Assembly: GCA_015698045.1 (NCBI GenBank)
Contig: BLAL01000197.1
Coordinates: 558,001-622,000, forward strand
From: Rhizophagus clarus
Taxonomy: Eukaryota; Glomeromycota; Glomeromycetes; Glomerales; Glomeraceae
Reading direction: 5' to 3'
Length of the DNA: 64,000 bases
In this document: piece after piece, positions 10,519 through 21,915 of the stretch
Layout of the letters: every line of letters begins with the position of its first letter
Position numbering within the stretch: position 1 is the first letter of the stretch
The notes under the pieces: model-generated
Database searches by the model: none
What the model saw: the letters and a program-made list of their open reading frames with translations, nothing else
What the model was told of the DNA's origin: nothing
Translations under genes and position numbers: made by a program

Positions 10519-11523
10519 ATGTCTAATACAAAACTTAATTTTAATAATATTGATAATTTTAATTTATTAAATATCAACAAACTTTCTCAGATTATTCGAA
10601 ATTTTGATAAAATAAGTATAAAAGAAATAGAACCTATGACAAGATTTGTCAATAAAAATATTTTTGAAGAAGATTTAAGTATTGTAGTTGATGAATTGGT
10701 TAATTTGATTTTTAAGGGACTAAATAAAGGGAAAAATGGAAAATTATTAAAACTTCAAGTCCTTAATTGTATTAATAATTACAAGATAGTTTTACAAGAA
10801 ATTTATAATTGGCTTTTAAATAATCAAAATGATTCAAATTCTACTTACTTACTTGGATATTTTAGTTGTCATGGAATTGGAACTGATTCAAATAATCAAA
10901 AGGCAATTGAATTATATCAAAAAGCTGCAGAACTGAAAAATAGTATAGCACAGTTTAATCTTATTAATGTATATATTTTTGGAGACGGTGTAAATAAAAA
11001 TTATGATTCAGCTTTTAAATTATCTAAGCAATTAGCAGAACAAGAATATGCATATGGAATAAATAGCTTAGGTTATTGTTATGATAAAGGAATTGGCACT
11101 GAAATCAATGAACAAAAAGCATTTGAATTGTATCAGAAGGCAGCAGAGTTAGGGAATTTTAGTGGAATAAATAACTTAGGTTGGTGTTATAATGAAGGAA
11201 TTGGAACTGATATTAACAAACAAAAAGCATTTGAATTATATCAAAAGGCAGCAGAGTTAGGAAGTTCAAGTGGAATAAGTAACTTAGGTTGGTGTTATGA
11301 TGAAGGAATTGGAACCAATGTTGATAAGCAAAAGGCTTTTGAATTATATCAAAAGGCAGCAAATTTGGAAAGTGGTGCTGCTCAATATAGTCTTGCTTGT
11401 ATGTATGAAATTGGAGATGGAATTGAAAAAGATATAAGCCAAGCCATATATTGGTACAAAAAGTCTGCTGAACAAGGAGATGAAGATGCTCAAAATAAGT
11501 TGGAAGAATTAAATCATGAATAA
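10519..11523 (+). CDS. Sel1-like repeat (SLR) protein, six repeats, 334 aa
   Basis: Sel1-like repeats are TPR-like helical hairpins that act as protein-interaction scaffolds. The first ~105 residues are not repeats. They contain FDKISIKEIEPMT (about 33-45), then VDELVNLIFKGLNKGK and LLNNQNDSNSTYLLGY. Six 36-residue repeats follow (about 106-321) of the form NNLGWCYNEGIGTDINKQKA plus FELYQKAAELG. The second repeat is the divergent type (FKLSKQLAEQ). The last is the capping type (QAIYWYKKSAEQG), with a short charged tail. There is no signal peptide, membrane segment or intron. The start follows a CT-rich tract and TTTTACA. The partner is unknown; in this group SLRs are often fused to kinases, so a signalling scaffold role is an inference. 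Confidence 0.92.
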   Translation: MSNTKLNFNNIDNFNLLNINKLSQIIRNFDKISIKEIEPMTRFVNKNIFEEDLSIVVDELVNLIFKGLNKGKNGKLLKLQVLNCINNYKIVLQEIYNWLLNNQNDSNSTYLLGYFSCHGIGTDSNNQKAIELYQKAAELKNSIAQFNLINVYIFGDGVNKNYDSAFKLSKQLAEQEYAYGINSLGYCYDKGIGTEINEQKAFELYQKAAELGNFSGINNLGWCYNEGIGTDINKQKAFELYQKAAELGSSSGISNLGWCYDEGIGTNVDKQKAFELYQKAANLESGAAQYSLACMYEIGDGIEKDISQAIYWYKKSAEQGDEDAQNKLEELNHE

Positions 11524-12690
11524 TAAATTTTGTTTTAAAGTATTAGTATATATTTTTAGTAAGTCCTTTTATTTTATTTTAATTTTACTTAAACAGGATA
11601 TTTTTTAATAGTAAAGGAGCTAAATACTCAAAAATAGTAAATAAAGAAATATTTATTTTAATTAGTAACTTTTTTTATGAAAGAATGACAGACCTTAATG
11701 TGTAATGGATTGGAAGGTTTGATTGATCTTTTTAACATATAACTGGATAGAAAAACATTAACCATTTTTAATCTTGATACTTAGTTGAAAATAAGAGAAA
11801 ATTACCATGTAAAATGAAAATAATATAAGAAAATTAAGATAGATTTCATAAAACCTTCTTAAAATTCGTATTCTGACATCTTTGATTGTCACACAATCGC
11901 GCGTTGTATTTACTTAGTTACCACCTAATCGTTATTCTCATCATAATTATCACGCTACAATGTGAAATCACATGATATAAACTGAATTCAATGTAACAGA
12001 AGGATAAAATTAATTTTTGACCACCAGATCCCTTGCAAATTGGTGAATCTGAACCTGATAATGAGTCCAATCATCTACTGTCACAGCGATTATAAAAATA
12101 CAATTAATTATCTTATTACAGATTACTAATTGATCATGTTTCACCAAAAATTAACTCCAAAACTTAATGAAATTTTCCTGATACTGATAAATTTATCAAA
12201 TTTAATGAAACCTATCAAAACTTATTAAATTATTATTATTAACACATATCTAAAATTTTTAATTTTAATTTTACCAATAATAACTGAAACCAATAATTAT
12301 TTCAGTTTTTAATAATTAAATTAAAATTACTGATGATTCAGTTTAAATTGAAATTAAACTAACTTAATTCAAAATATTATAAATCATGTTTCATGACAAT
12401 AAATGTTTACTTAGAAAAAATCATTCGTATCAAATACTCATACAAATATTATATTGAGGCATAATTGTTGTTAATAGTTAAATGTAATTATAATAATTAC
12501 CCATGTTGTGCCAATTTTTATCCATTTACATATATATATATCCTAGAAAGCATTTTTTATTTAAAGGCCCTTCCATATCATATTTCACAATTTTTTAGAA
12601 ATAAAAAAAAAAATTAAAAAAAAATTTAAATATACTTTCTTAAATATACTATCTTAAATATTCTAAAAATATATTCTAAAAATATTCAAA
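11524..12690. other. Intergenic, no gene seen
   Basis: AT-rich spacer. From 12160 to 12400 it is built of TTAAT/AATTA-type simple motifs. A short TATATATATA run near 12531 lies upstream of the Asn/Asp-rich reading frame. Confidence 0.5.
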
Positions 12691-13177
12691 ATGAACTCAA
12701 CCAACAACATAGATGGACTTAATAATATGGATGAAAACAATATGGATGAACTCAACAATGCTGGAATATTCAAAATGAACTCAACCAACAACATAGATGG
12801 ACTTAATAATATGGATGAAAACAATATGGATGAACTCAACAATACAGATTCCAGCATGGGTGAACTCGACAACACAAATTCCAGCATGGGTGAACTCAAC
12901 ATAGTTGAACTTGACAATATGGATGAAAACAATGTAGATTCCAACATGACAATATGGATAAAAACAATGTAGAATCCAACATGGATGAATTTAATATAGA
13001 TGAAATACTTATTAATAACATTAACAACACAGATGAAATTAACAACATGGATGAATTTAACAATGCACTTAGCAGCATGGATAAATTTAATATGGATGAA
13101 CTTAACAACACAAATGAAATTACAATACTGATGGATCTAATAGTATTGATGAACTTGACAGTTATCTTGACGATTAA
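12691..13177 (+). pseudogene. Asn/Asp/Met-rich repeat protein, two frameshifts
   Basis: From ATG 12691 the product is acidic and built of NNMDELNN-type repeats. A ~72 bp unit (NSTNNIDGLNNMDENNMDEL) is tandemly duplicated with little change. The frame changes near 12945, where the same composition continues in ORF 12954 onward (NNINNTDEINNMDEFNN). It changes again near 13120, ending SNSIDELDSYLDD with TAA at 13175-13177. All three frames keep the biased composition, so the shifts are recent indels or assembly errors. No function is recognised. It may be a low-complexity, rapidly evolving protein. Confidence 0.55.
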
Positions 13178-13637
13178 ATTACTAATAATTTGCTTTCGTT
13201 TAATATGGTTGGAACTCAATGATATGGATGGACATCATCTGACCTACAAAATCTTCTCAAGAGTTAGTAGTGCCTGGTGTTGTCCGCAAAGCTGGTTGGA
13301 AAAATGATAGTAAGCAGGGTTGTGAAAGCTAAGTAAGTGTGACATAACAACCGGTAATCCAGATAACAAATACACATAGGAAGATATACCACTTTAACTA
13401 TAAAGTCTTACCATTCGTAAAGCCTTCTTTGATCATAATAAAAAAATAAATTAAAAAATTAATAGTACACATAAATAAACCGGTTTAAAAAAAAGAAAGT
13501 AGGGATTTCATAAGTAAATTTTTATTTAAATATGTATAATTTATGAATCATATGATTCATATTGTTTCTGATGACTCGCATTGAATAGATATCATTTGTG
13601 ATATAGTAATAATGATTTCATATTTGCCAGTTAGCTA

Positions 13638-14555
13638 CAGTGTGTTGCAAAAAAAACTGGAAAATAGTTCTTGTGATGAAAATGCATGTTATGCGCTCAA
13701 AATAAATTCAATTTACATTGTGTAAATTGAATAATGAACCCATGACCCGAGGCCATATTTTGATATCTTTCAAAGTTATGAGTATTTCATTATCCTTTGA
13801 AAAAACTTAGCAATAATTATTTACTTCAAGGCTGAAAATATAACAGAAAATTTTAATTACATATATGAAGCATTGGTTGATTAAATTTATTTTAAATACT
13901 CAAATATTGTCGAGAATAATGCAAAAAAATAAATATCAAAAAAAATTTGCAGTAAAGAAACATTTATGATAAACGATGAGAATTTTTTTCTTCAAATTGT
14001 TAAATTTTCGATATATAGTAAAAAGGCTAGTAAATGGCTCAAATAGCAAAAATGCATGTAATTTACTTAAAACAAAACCAATTTTTATCATTTAAAATGT
14101 AAAATAAACTTGAATATTGGGGTTGCATTTTAGTATCTTTAGGATCATGGTGCTTTTTTATTTTTTGAGAAAATTGAACTACAAATGTTGATTTTAAAGG
14201 AAAAATTTTATATTAAATTTATAAACTAAAAGTAACCCAAATTCACTGGAAATTTCTCGGATGTTATCAAGATAAATGAGAAAATGTGAATAAAAAAAAA
14301 ATTTTTTTAATAATATAAGGTATTCTATGCAAATGACATAAATTTGTTCTTAACAAGTCATAAAAAATATTTGAATTAAAAAAATATTGTTACAAACTTA
14401 ATTGTAGAAAAATTACTAAAACAAATTTCATATTAATTTATTGTTAGTAAAATTGAGTTTTCAGCTTTCAAATAAGCTATTTCACATATAATTTGGAGCG
14501 ATCATCATAGTATTATGACCGATTTTTTAATTCCGATTTTTTTTGCAACACACTG
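13638..14555. mobile_element. Non-autonomous Tc1/mariner element, 918 bp
   Basis: Terminal inverted repeats start CAGTGTGTTGCAAAAAAAA on the left and end with its reverse complement on the right. Both ends are flanked by TA, as for Tc1/mariner. There is no transposase ORF. Internally, two blocks (about 13678-13780 and 14050-14150, each starting AAAATGCATGT and running to an ATCTTT-GTT/GAT-ATG motif) look like diverged direct repeats of each other. Confidence 0.85.
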
Positions 14556-15283
14556 TAAATAGAAAAAAATTGCGTATTGGAATTTAGAGATGACTAAATT
14601 TGAATTTGAGAATACAAGAATATTTTTCTATAAAAAATGTTAACATAATTACTAATAAGAATTTTTGCAATTTACATATATTGTAGTATTTTAAAGACCT
14701 GCCATTACTTTATTGCCAAGAAGGTGCACAAGTTTCTCTTAGTTCTATAATACCAAAATCAAGATTTTGTTTGGTATTTTATGGCTTAAAGGTTATAATC
14801 GAAAAAAAATTAGCTTGATCGAGAACTCGGTCACGTTTAATTAGTCACATATAATCTATTTTAATAAGTACTATGTTTAATATGAATCATAAACTCATAA
14901 TACATTTTATTGCTGAAAAAGTTATTTTAATTATAATAATGATGATGTAAATTTTGTTATGACAATCATATGAACGAAAAATTTCCGTTAGCGTTAGATT
15001 TAGGAAGGTAAAAATTTCGACAAACGGTCGCCAAACAGTTAAATTTCAATGTGAGGAAATATTAAATACATACTAAGCAATTTTATAGTAGCAAGTGTCT
15101 GACATATTTATAAATTCATCCTATAATAATACATAATATGTTAATAATAATATTTAATGTTCGGTTTATGTTTACTAATTATGAAAAAATATATATATAT
15201 ATATATATATAGTTTTTAAACAGTTATTTTTATATTAATTATATTAATTGATATCACATATTGTGCACGTACAAAGTAACTTA
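14556..15283. other. Intergenic, with an (AT)n run
   Basis: No gene is visible. A dinucleotide microsatellite (AT)n occupies 15189-15211. Confidence 0.6.
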
Positions 15284-16571
15284 CCCTATGAAAAAACTGT
15301 GTGTGATTTTTGTTGAATTAACATTCAATTAAATTTACTACGATTTCACTACAATTTCTATATATTTGACCGTACAATAATTGTGCAATAATTTTGCTAA
15401 AAATTGCAATAAATCACACAATAATTGCATGGTAATTCGTAAAATAATTATCCTATTTTTGTCCTGAATTTATACGATTATTGTCCAATTTTTGAGCCAA
15501 ATTTTAGGCCGAATTTTAGGTATTATGATAGGTCAAACACTAAAATTTTACAGTAATGTTATAAAGTAAAATTATGAATTTTTATTAATTTAAAATATAA
15601 AAATATACAAAATATTCATAAATAAAATACTATATTTTGATATAAATCATAAATGTAGAAAATATAAGAAAATAAAATAAAGTATGTTAGTAACAGTAAA
15701 TTAGCAGAGTATCAAGCAAAGAAGAGTAAATTATTAGTGTAAGAAAATTATTAGTATTAAAATAAAAAGTATGAAGTTAGTAAAGAAAGCAAATTAGTAG
15801 TGTTGAAAAGTAAATTATTAGTATTAGTAATATATAAAAATATGATTAGCAAGTGTTGAAAGTAATAATAAATTATTAGTGTTAGTAGTAAAAAAAGTAT
15901 GAAGTTAGTAAATAAACAAGTTAACAACGTTAAAATGTAAAAAAGTTAGGAAAATAAATAAAAAGATAATAGAAAACAAGTTTTTCTTACCTGAAATTTT
16001 GAAGTTAAAAGGTTTAAAACGTCATATTTATTTTGACGATCAGATCACGTGATTAATATACAATTTTAAGATGCATAAATCTGGCCAAATTATAATTCTG
16101 GCCGGAACTAATTCTGTAACAATAAAAGTTTGGACTTTTTTTAGTTACGAAGCACTACAAAAATTGTACCAATAGGTCCAGAAGATACCCATTTATAAAT
16201 AAATATGCAGTTGAATTTTGTGTAAACTTACTGCATAAATCACTTAGGAAAATATATTCGTAATGATGGTTAAAAGTGGTCTATTTGCCCCAAAAAGTGG
16301 TCAAATATTGTATGGTAGGATTACTCAAAAATTGAATGCTTTCTGTACCTTAAATACAAATTTATACCCTAAAATTTTTATTGCACAAAAATTGAACATT
16401 TTCTATATTTTAAATTTAAGTTTATCTTCAATTGTACAAAAATTGCACACTTTTAACACACTATAAATAACTGCATGGTCATTTTTATTCAAAAAACTGC
16501 AATAATTGAATAATTTTCACACAGAATTGAACAAATATTGCACAAATATTGGATGATCTTTTTTCATAGGG
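15284..16571. mobile_element. CCCTAT-ended TIR element, 1288 bp
   Basis: The ends are CCCTATGAAAAAA and its inverse TTTTTTCATAGGG, flanked on both sides by the trinucleotide TTA, a 3-bp target duplication of the PIF/Harbinger type. The interior is AT-rich with many copies of ACAAAAATTG / CAATAATTG-type words. The ORF at 16263-16466 consists of three copies of such a word (QKLNAF, QKLNIF, QKLHTF) and is not a gene. Confidence 0.8.
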
Positions 16572-16915
16572 TTACTTTACTGCGCTTCTGCTGAATTTTG
16601 CAGTTTTATTCTTTACACTATCATTTACCATTGGCTTAAATAAGAAAGTTAAATAATCTTTAAATATAAAATTTGCTGATTAACTAGGAACGGTTCCAGC
16701 AGAAACGTTGTTAAGTCTGGAGCACAAGTGTAACTAAATGAGCCAATCATTTATCGACTCAATTTTTGAGCGGGAGGACAAACGGACATGACTAATTAGA
16801 GCTAGGTTAATTCTGGATAAAATATCCATCCGTAGTATTACCGTAGTATTACACAGATCACATGGCTAGAGTAAATGTAACGCAAAAAACTATTCGTGGT
16901 TAATACCCAATATAA

Positions 16916-16937
16916 GATCTGCACTGCAGTATCACCG
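16916..16937 (+). promoter_or_regulatory. SLR upstream element
   Basis: GATC, then TGCACTGCAGTATCACCG, followed by TACTGTACATTTAAACAC. It ends 94 bp before the start codon at 17031. Confidence 0.7.
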
Positions 16938-17030
16938 TACTGTACATTTAAACACAAATTAACTAAAAATTATTTATTCTCTTGAGTCTCTTCCTTCTTT
17001 AACTTTATTATTATTAAGTTACTTTTTACA

Positions 17031-18035
17031 ATGTTCAATAAGCAACTTAATTCAAATAATATTGATTTAAGAAATAACACTTCATTATATGAATTTTCTA
17101 AGACTATTCAAAATTTCGATAAGATTAATATAAAGGAAATAGGACCTACAACCAAAAATATCAATGAATATACCTATGAAGGAGATTTATGTAGTTTAAT
17201 TGATGACTTAGTTAATCTTATTTTTAAGGAATCAAATAAAGGAAAAGATAATGAACCACTAAAACAATATGTTATTAATTATATTAATGGCCATAAAATA
17301 GCTTTACAGGAAATTTATGATTGGCTTCTAAATAATCAAATTAATTCGAATTGTACTTATATGCTTGGTTATTTAAATTACTATGGGGTTGGGACAGAAT
17401 ACGACAAGCAAAAAGCAATTGAATTATTTAAAAAAGCTGCAGAGTTGGAAAATAGTGTTGCTCAATTAGGTCTTATTGACATATATATTCTTGAAAAAGA
17501 TCCCAATACGAATTACAATTTAGCTTTTGAATTATCTAAGAAATTAGCAGAAAAAGGATATGCATGTGGAATAAAGAATCTAGGCTATTGCTATATTAAT
17601 GGAATTGGTACTAATATTAATAAACAAAAAGCATTTGAATTATATCAAAAAGCAGCAGATTCAGGAAGTTCAGATGGAATAAATAATTTAGGCTGGTGTC
17701 ATGAAAAAGGAATTGGAACTGATATTAATAAACAAAAGGCCTTTGAATTATACCAAAAAGCAGCGGATTTAGGAAATTTGGATGGAATATGTAATTTGGG
17801 AGCGTGCTATGAAGAAGGAGTTGGAACTGATGCTAATATTCAGAAAGCATTTGAATTTTTTCATAAAGCAGCAAATTTAGGATACGATTTAGCTCAATAT
17901 GATGTTGCTTGGATGTATGAAAATGGAAATGGAGTTAATAAAAATATAGATCAGGCCATTTATTGGTACGAAAAATCTGCTAAACAAGGATATCAAACTG
18001 CTCAAGAAAAATTAAAGGAACTTACAGAAAAATGA
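17031..18035 (+). CDS. SLR protein, six repeats, 334 aa
   Basis: Same length and layout as the gene at 10519, but clearly diverged, so not a recent duplicate. The N-terminal module carries NFDKINIKEIGPTT and DDLVNLIFKESNKGKD. The repeats begin at CTYMLGYLNYYGVGT. Repeat 2 is FELSKKLAEKGY with an unusual hydrophilic turn (LEKDPNTNYN). Repeats 3-5 carry NGIGTNINKQKAFELYQKAA-like sequences. The last repeat is IDQAIYWYEKSAKQG. The upstream region holds the full element and a CT-rich leader. There are no introns. It is followed 340 bp on by a broken relative in the same direction. Confidence 0.92.
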   Translation: MFNKQLNSNNIDLRNNTSLYEFSKTIQNFDKINIKEIGPTTKNINEYTYEGDLCSLIDDLVNLIFKESNKGKDNEPLKQYVINYINGHKIALQEIYDWLLNNQINSNCTYMLGYLNYYGVGTEYDKQKAIELFKKAAELENSVAQLGLIDIYILEKDPNTNYNLAFELSKKLAEKGYACGIKNLGYCYINGIGTNINKQKAFELYQKAADSGSSDGINNLGWCHEKGIGTDINKQKAFELYQKAADLGNLDGICNLGACYEEGVGTDANIQKAFEFFHKAANLGYDLAQYDVAWMYENGNGVNKNIDQAIYWYEKSAKQGYQTAQEKLKELTEK

Positions 18036-18303
18036 AATTATAATTTTAATTCAGTTAAGAAATAATTACTCAATTTCGATATTATTAAATTTTTTTTTTT
18101 TTTTTGTAATAAATTCTCTTATAAAATAATCATATTGCTTATTATACATCCCAAAATTTTGCTTAAATAAATTCAATGTGATTAAAACAATTTTTTAATA
18201 TTAAATTATTATAGAGGTTTGAAAAGTTTAATGCAAATTTGGTATTAAATATACAAGTATTAATTTAAATAGCTCGATTGAATGTCAATCAGGGCAATAA
18301 TAA

Positions 18304-18324
18304 TTTACAATGTAGTATCACACC
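18304..18324 (+). promoter_or_regulatory. Degenerate SLR upstream element
   Basis: TTTACAATGTAGTATCACACC retains the GTATCACAC half but has lost the CTGCAG palindrome. It is only about 48 bp before the ATG at 18372, in front of a broken gene. Confidence 0.45.
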
Positions 18325-18371
18325 ACACCTAATAAATATAACGTTATTTTTCTTCTTTCCCTAAACTTACA

Positions 18372-18995
18372 ATGTCCGATATAAAATTTAATTCGAATAA
18401 CATTGACCAATTATTAAAGGACAATAATTATTCGTTACAACTAAATTTTGAGAAGATAAATATAAAAGAATTGGAACCTACAACCAAAAATATTAAGTAT
18501 TTTATTGATAATTTAGTAAATTTTATTTACAAGAAATTAAATAAAGGAAAAATGAACCATTGAAACAAGACGTTCTTAATTATATCATTGATAAATAATA
18601 TTACGAGAATTTTATTTATCGCCGTTTTCAAAATGATGAATGCAGTTATATCTGAATAAAAAAAAAGAAACCCGAAAACCGGATGACATCCGAACAAAAA
18701 ATGGATGTATACCGGACGAATATTAGTATTCGAATATTCAATCACGAGCAAATAGCTTACACCATTTTGAAAACGGCGATAAATAACCAAAATAATTCAA
18801 ATTCCACTTATTTATTTTGATTTTTTAACATAATGCAATTGGAACTGATACTATAATCAAAAGGCAATTGAATTATATCATAAAGAAGCAAAATTAAAAA
18901 TGTTGTAGCTCAATTAGTTCACACTAAAACATATTTACATTCTTGGAAAATGTGTTTGATCAAGATAAGGGAATTGGAACTGATATTAATAATCT
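18372..18995 (+). pseudogene. SLR gene, broken by frameshift, MITE insertion and truncation
   Basis: It starts normally (ATG 18372) with LNFEKINIKELEPTTKNI, then frameshifts within the run NKGKMNEP near 18548. A 161-bp MITE interrupts the frame at 18619. Coding resumes with NNQNNSNSTYL at 18784 and ends in a stop in what should be YLLGYF. Fragments of repeats 1-2 follow in shifting frames (TDTNQKAIELYHKEAKLK, then VVAQL). The last match, GIGTDIN near 18970-18990, abuts a Crinkler-type sequence. The gene is dead. Confidence 0.85.
18619..18779. mobile_element. MITE, 161 bp, TA-flanked, inside the SLR pseudogene
   Basis: The termini are TCGCCGTTTTCAAAATG and the inverse CATTTTGAAAACGGCGA, flanked by TA on both sides, which suggests a Tc1/mariner-type non-autonomous element. 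The interior repeats CGGATG/CCGGA and ATTCGAATA motifs. The flanking host codons rejoin as expected for an SLR gene when it is excluded, which defines the insertion precisely. A related copy lies at 44879-45020, and a single end resembling it at 29552. Confidence 0.85.
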
Positions 18996-19006
18996 GAATT
19001 GTAGAA

Positions 19007-20281
19007 AAGCTCAAGCTATGGAATGTGAAGATGCCTAACAATCGCGATGATCTCTTAAGCAATTTTTCACTCCAGGACCAACCAGAACTCCTTGCAACAA
19101 GAGAAATAGTAGATTACTGTTCTGAGAAACCATCTATATCTATGTCTTAGTCGAGCCATCCGCATTAACCACCGCTTCGAGTGAGGTGTTGGAATTTAGG
19201 AAACAACTCGCTATGATGCAGGAACTACTCAACAAGTCCATGATACGTATAGAGTATTGCCAAGCAAGAAATTTTGGCGAACATTATTCGCTGAAATCTT
19301 TAGGTCACGAGATGTTTTAAGCAGGTTGTTGCATTACAGCATTCGATATTGTCATTCCCTGAAACAGAAGCAAATAAGTGGACTGCAAGTGTCGAACATG
19401 TGACTCTTGAAGGCATCAAAGAATATGTACACAAAGAATATTAACTACCATCTCTTAAAAAAGATGGAGCAGTATTAAAATTCATAAACAAAAATAAAGA
19501 AAGATATTCGCCTCAAAACGATCAAGACCTGTGTGAGTTCCTCCAACTGTTCGTGGTGAAAAGCAGCTATAAGTTTACTGTACTCATTGAGATCCCCTCA
19601 AAGATCGTAATTCCCAAAGGTGTGTCTGTTTTATGGCCTTGGCGAATCAGATGATTCTCCATTATCTGTCTTTCTGCCTTTTACTTGCGAATTTACAATT
19701 GAACTGGGAGCCTATCTTAAATCCATCCCAATCGGAAAATGAAGCATCAAAATCACAATATGTCTATTTCTATCTTGTCGCGGGTGTAAATCTTTATGAA
19801 GGCGAGTTTGAGCTCTGACCAGAAAAAAATATTACAGGACCCAGATTTATTCCGGATCACAAAAACGGTTGGTGTGACAAAAGTAAGATGTTTTTAAAGG
19901 TATTGTTCAGAACGTCGTACAACTCGAATCCGAGGCAAATGAAATAGAGGAGGAAACATTTGTGTGTAAGGTATTTGGAATAATTACAGATGTGAAAGAA
20001 TGGAATTTTATGGAATGTTCACTGATCAAGAAAAAGCTAAGATTCAAATTATCAACCGGTGGTCGTTGTATGTAAATATGAAAAAAATTCAACATTATTA
20101 TCAGTGTTATAAGTTGAACGGTTAATGTGTTGCACTACCTTATTCTGCTTATTGATGGATGACGAGAATATGGAAAATATGGTTATGAGAGTTCTCGAAA
20201 ACCGAATTCAGATCCTGAAGAAAGGGTAGTAAAAAGCATAGGTCATCAAACAATTTTACAGATAATTTAGTTATATCTTAG
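19007..20281 (+). pseudogene. Crinkler (CRN)-like gene, decayed
   Basis: Fragments follow the order of the CRN-like proteins of Rhizophagus. First comes the end of the ubiquitin-like N-terminal domain (KLKLWNVKMPNNRDD at 19007, then LSNFSLQDQPELLATREI). A linker with EFRKQLAMMQELLNKS follows. Then come WTASVEHVTLEGIKEYV, DGAVLKFINKNKERYSP, YKFTVLIEIPSK, a LYGLGESDDSPLSVFLPF block, YVYFYLVAGVNLYEGEFEL, KTVGVTK, VFGIITDVKEWNFMECSL, and DENMENMVMRVLENRIQIL near the end. Numerous stops and frame changes separate them, and the first ~45 residues are missing. CRN proteins are secreted or nuclear effector-type proteins in several eukaryotes. Here the copy is non-functional. Confidence 0.8.
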
Positions 20282-20891
20282 AATAGAAATTCACCTTCCA
20301 GTATGTATCATGTCCCGAGACATTCTATTTATTTCGTATTTTTAACAACTGTATAATGGGATGCGTCCGAATCATTGTATTTATCTATTTTTGTAAAAAA
20401 AAATCCAAGTAAATATATAAGAAAGAAACTGCTCGCCATATAAAATGAAAAGAGCAGGTAGTGGTCTTCAAGGGAGGAATTTGCAGAACATTTAAACATT
20501 AGTTACAAATGTCAGCCAAATTATCTTAACAAATTACTAAAGAGATCGCATATAATAAAGGAGGAGATTGTCTCTCCAAAGAATGTATTAATGGTATCAT
20601 AAGATTAATTATTTATTCACCTGGAATTACTCATAATAGAATAAAAATTTCTCAGACGCACGTACCACATCGTACAATCCCAATGTGAACGATCAAATTT
20701 AATACGTTTATTTAAACTATATAACTCCATGATCCGGTTTTAATCAATATTGTTATACGAGATATGCAGTGAAATAAGTCAACAGTTCAAAACATTATTA
20801 ACCTTAGTAACCACATCGAAAATTTAAATAGTTTGCAAGCTCTGAAGTTGCTTCCTTGCAAATTATAGCTATAATAGAAATAATAATAATA
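20282..20891. other. Intergenic, no gene seen
   Basis: AT-rich spacer after the CRN remnant. No repeats or coding sense were recognised. Confidence 0.5.
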
Positions 20892-21026
20892 CCGTATAGT
20901 TCCGAAATTAAACAACCATTTTTTGTACTTAATTCCGGTCAAAGTGGTCATAACTCTGGTCAAAATCACCATAATGCGGGCCAGGGTTGCTTATTTTCGT
21001 GGTTGTTTAATTTCGGAACTATGCGG
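20892..21026. mobile_element. Small fold-back element, ~135 bp
   Basis: The left arm CCGTATAGTTCCGAAATTA (continuing AACAACCA) is matched by the inverse of the right arm TAATTTCGGAACTATGCGG. The arms are about 27 bp, with a centre that repeats GGTCA-AA/ACTCTGGTCAAAAT. A target duplication is not obvious. Confidence 0.75.
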
Positions 21027-21915
21027 CACTTTATTTTCTCCGGCAGTTCCTTGTCACTTTGAGATTCATTTTTTCAGATAAATTCGATGTATTATTGGGG
21101 ATACCCCTGTCACATATGTTACACCAAATTCTTTTTTATAATAAAGTTGATAATGCTGGTGTCTATCATTAAAAATTAAATTTTGGACATCTTAAGAAAC
21201 TGATATGGTCTAACAACAATAAAGCCAACGAACTGAAGTAAGAGAAGAAAACGAAGTTTGAAAGAACACAACAATAACTTTCATGAATTTGTTGAACCCG
21301 TAATGAGCTGAACCAAATTAAAAGTTTTAAACAAAATCCCCAACTGGTTATGAGTTCCTGGATAACTGCATCCATATCATCATACAAGCGCCACTACTGG
21401 TAAGTGTCTCTCGAATAGTATGATTCTTAAATATTAATTTAGTATTAAACTTTCACATGTATTATAGATTATCATATTATAGTAACTAATAACAAATTAC
21501 ATTTGCGAATATTGAATGTTTCCAAACTCTTCAGTTTGTTAATTAAAGAATATTGTACTTAGAGATGACAACAATCACAGTTACGACCGGTCATGGCCGT
21601 GACCGATATTGCTTAGTTAAGAGCTTCTGATCGATACTCCATTTGATTTACAGTTTGTTCAATTATTTAAGAAAAATGATTATAATTGTAAAATTTTAAA
21701 ATGAATTATAGAAAAGGAATCTCAGCGTTTTAAAAACGTATAAGACTTCTTTTATTATCATAAATTAAATTACAATTAGTTTTATGATTTAGAGAGTATG
21801 GTTTAATCATACAATTTTGTCATTTATGTAAATTGTTAATTACTTTTACTTATTTTTATTGATCGACATCAATTTGGATAATTTAAATATAACTTTATAA
21901 AGCTGAAGAAAAAAT
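21027..21915. other. Intergenic, no gene seen
   Basis: No supported gene. A short imperfect palindrome (GACCGGTCATGGCCGTGACC) lies near 21590-21608. Confidence 0.5.

Noticed and set aside
16263..16466. 67-codon ORF with QKLN repeats
   Set aside because: It is a translation of the word repeats inside the CCCTAT-ended element; no coding signal.
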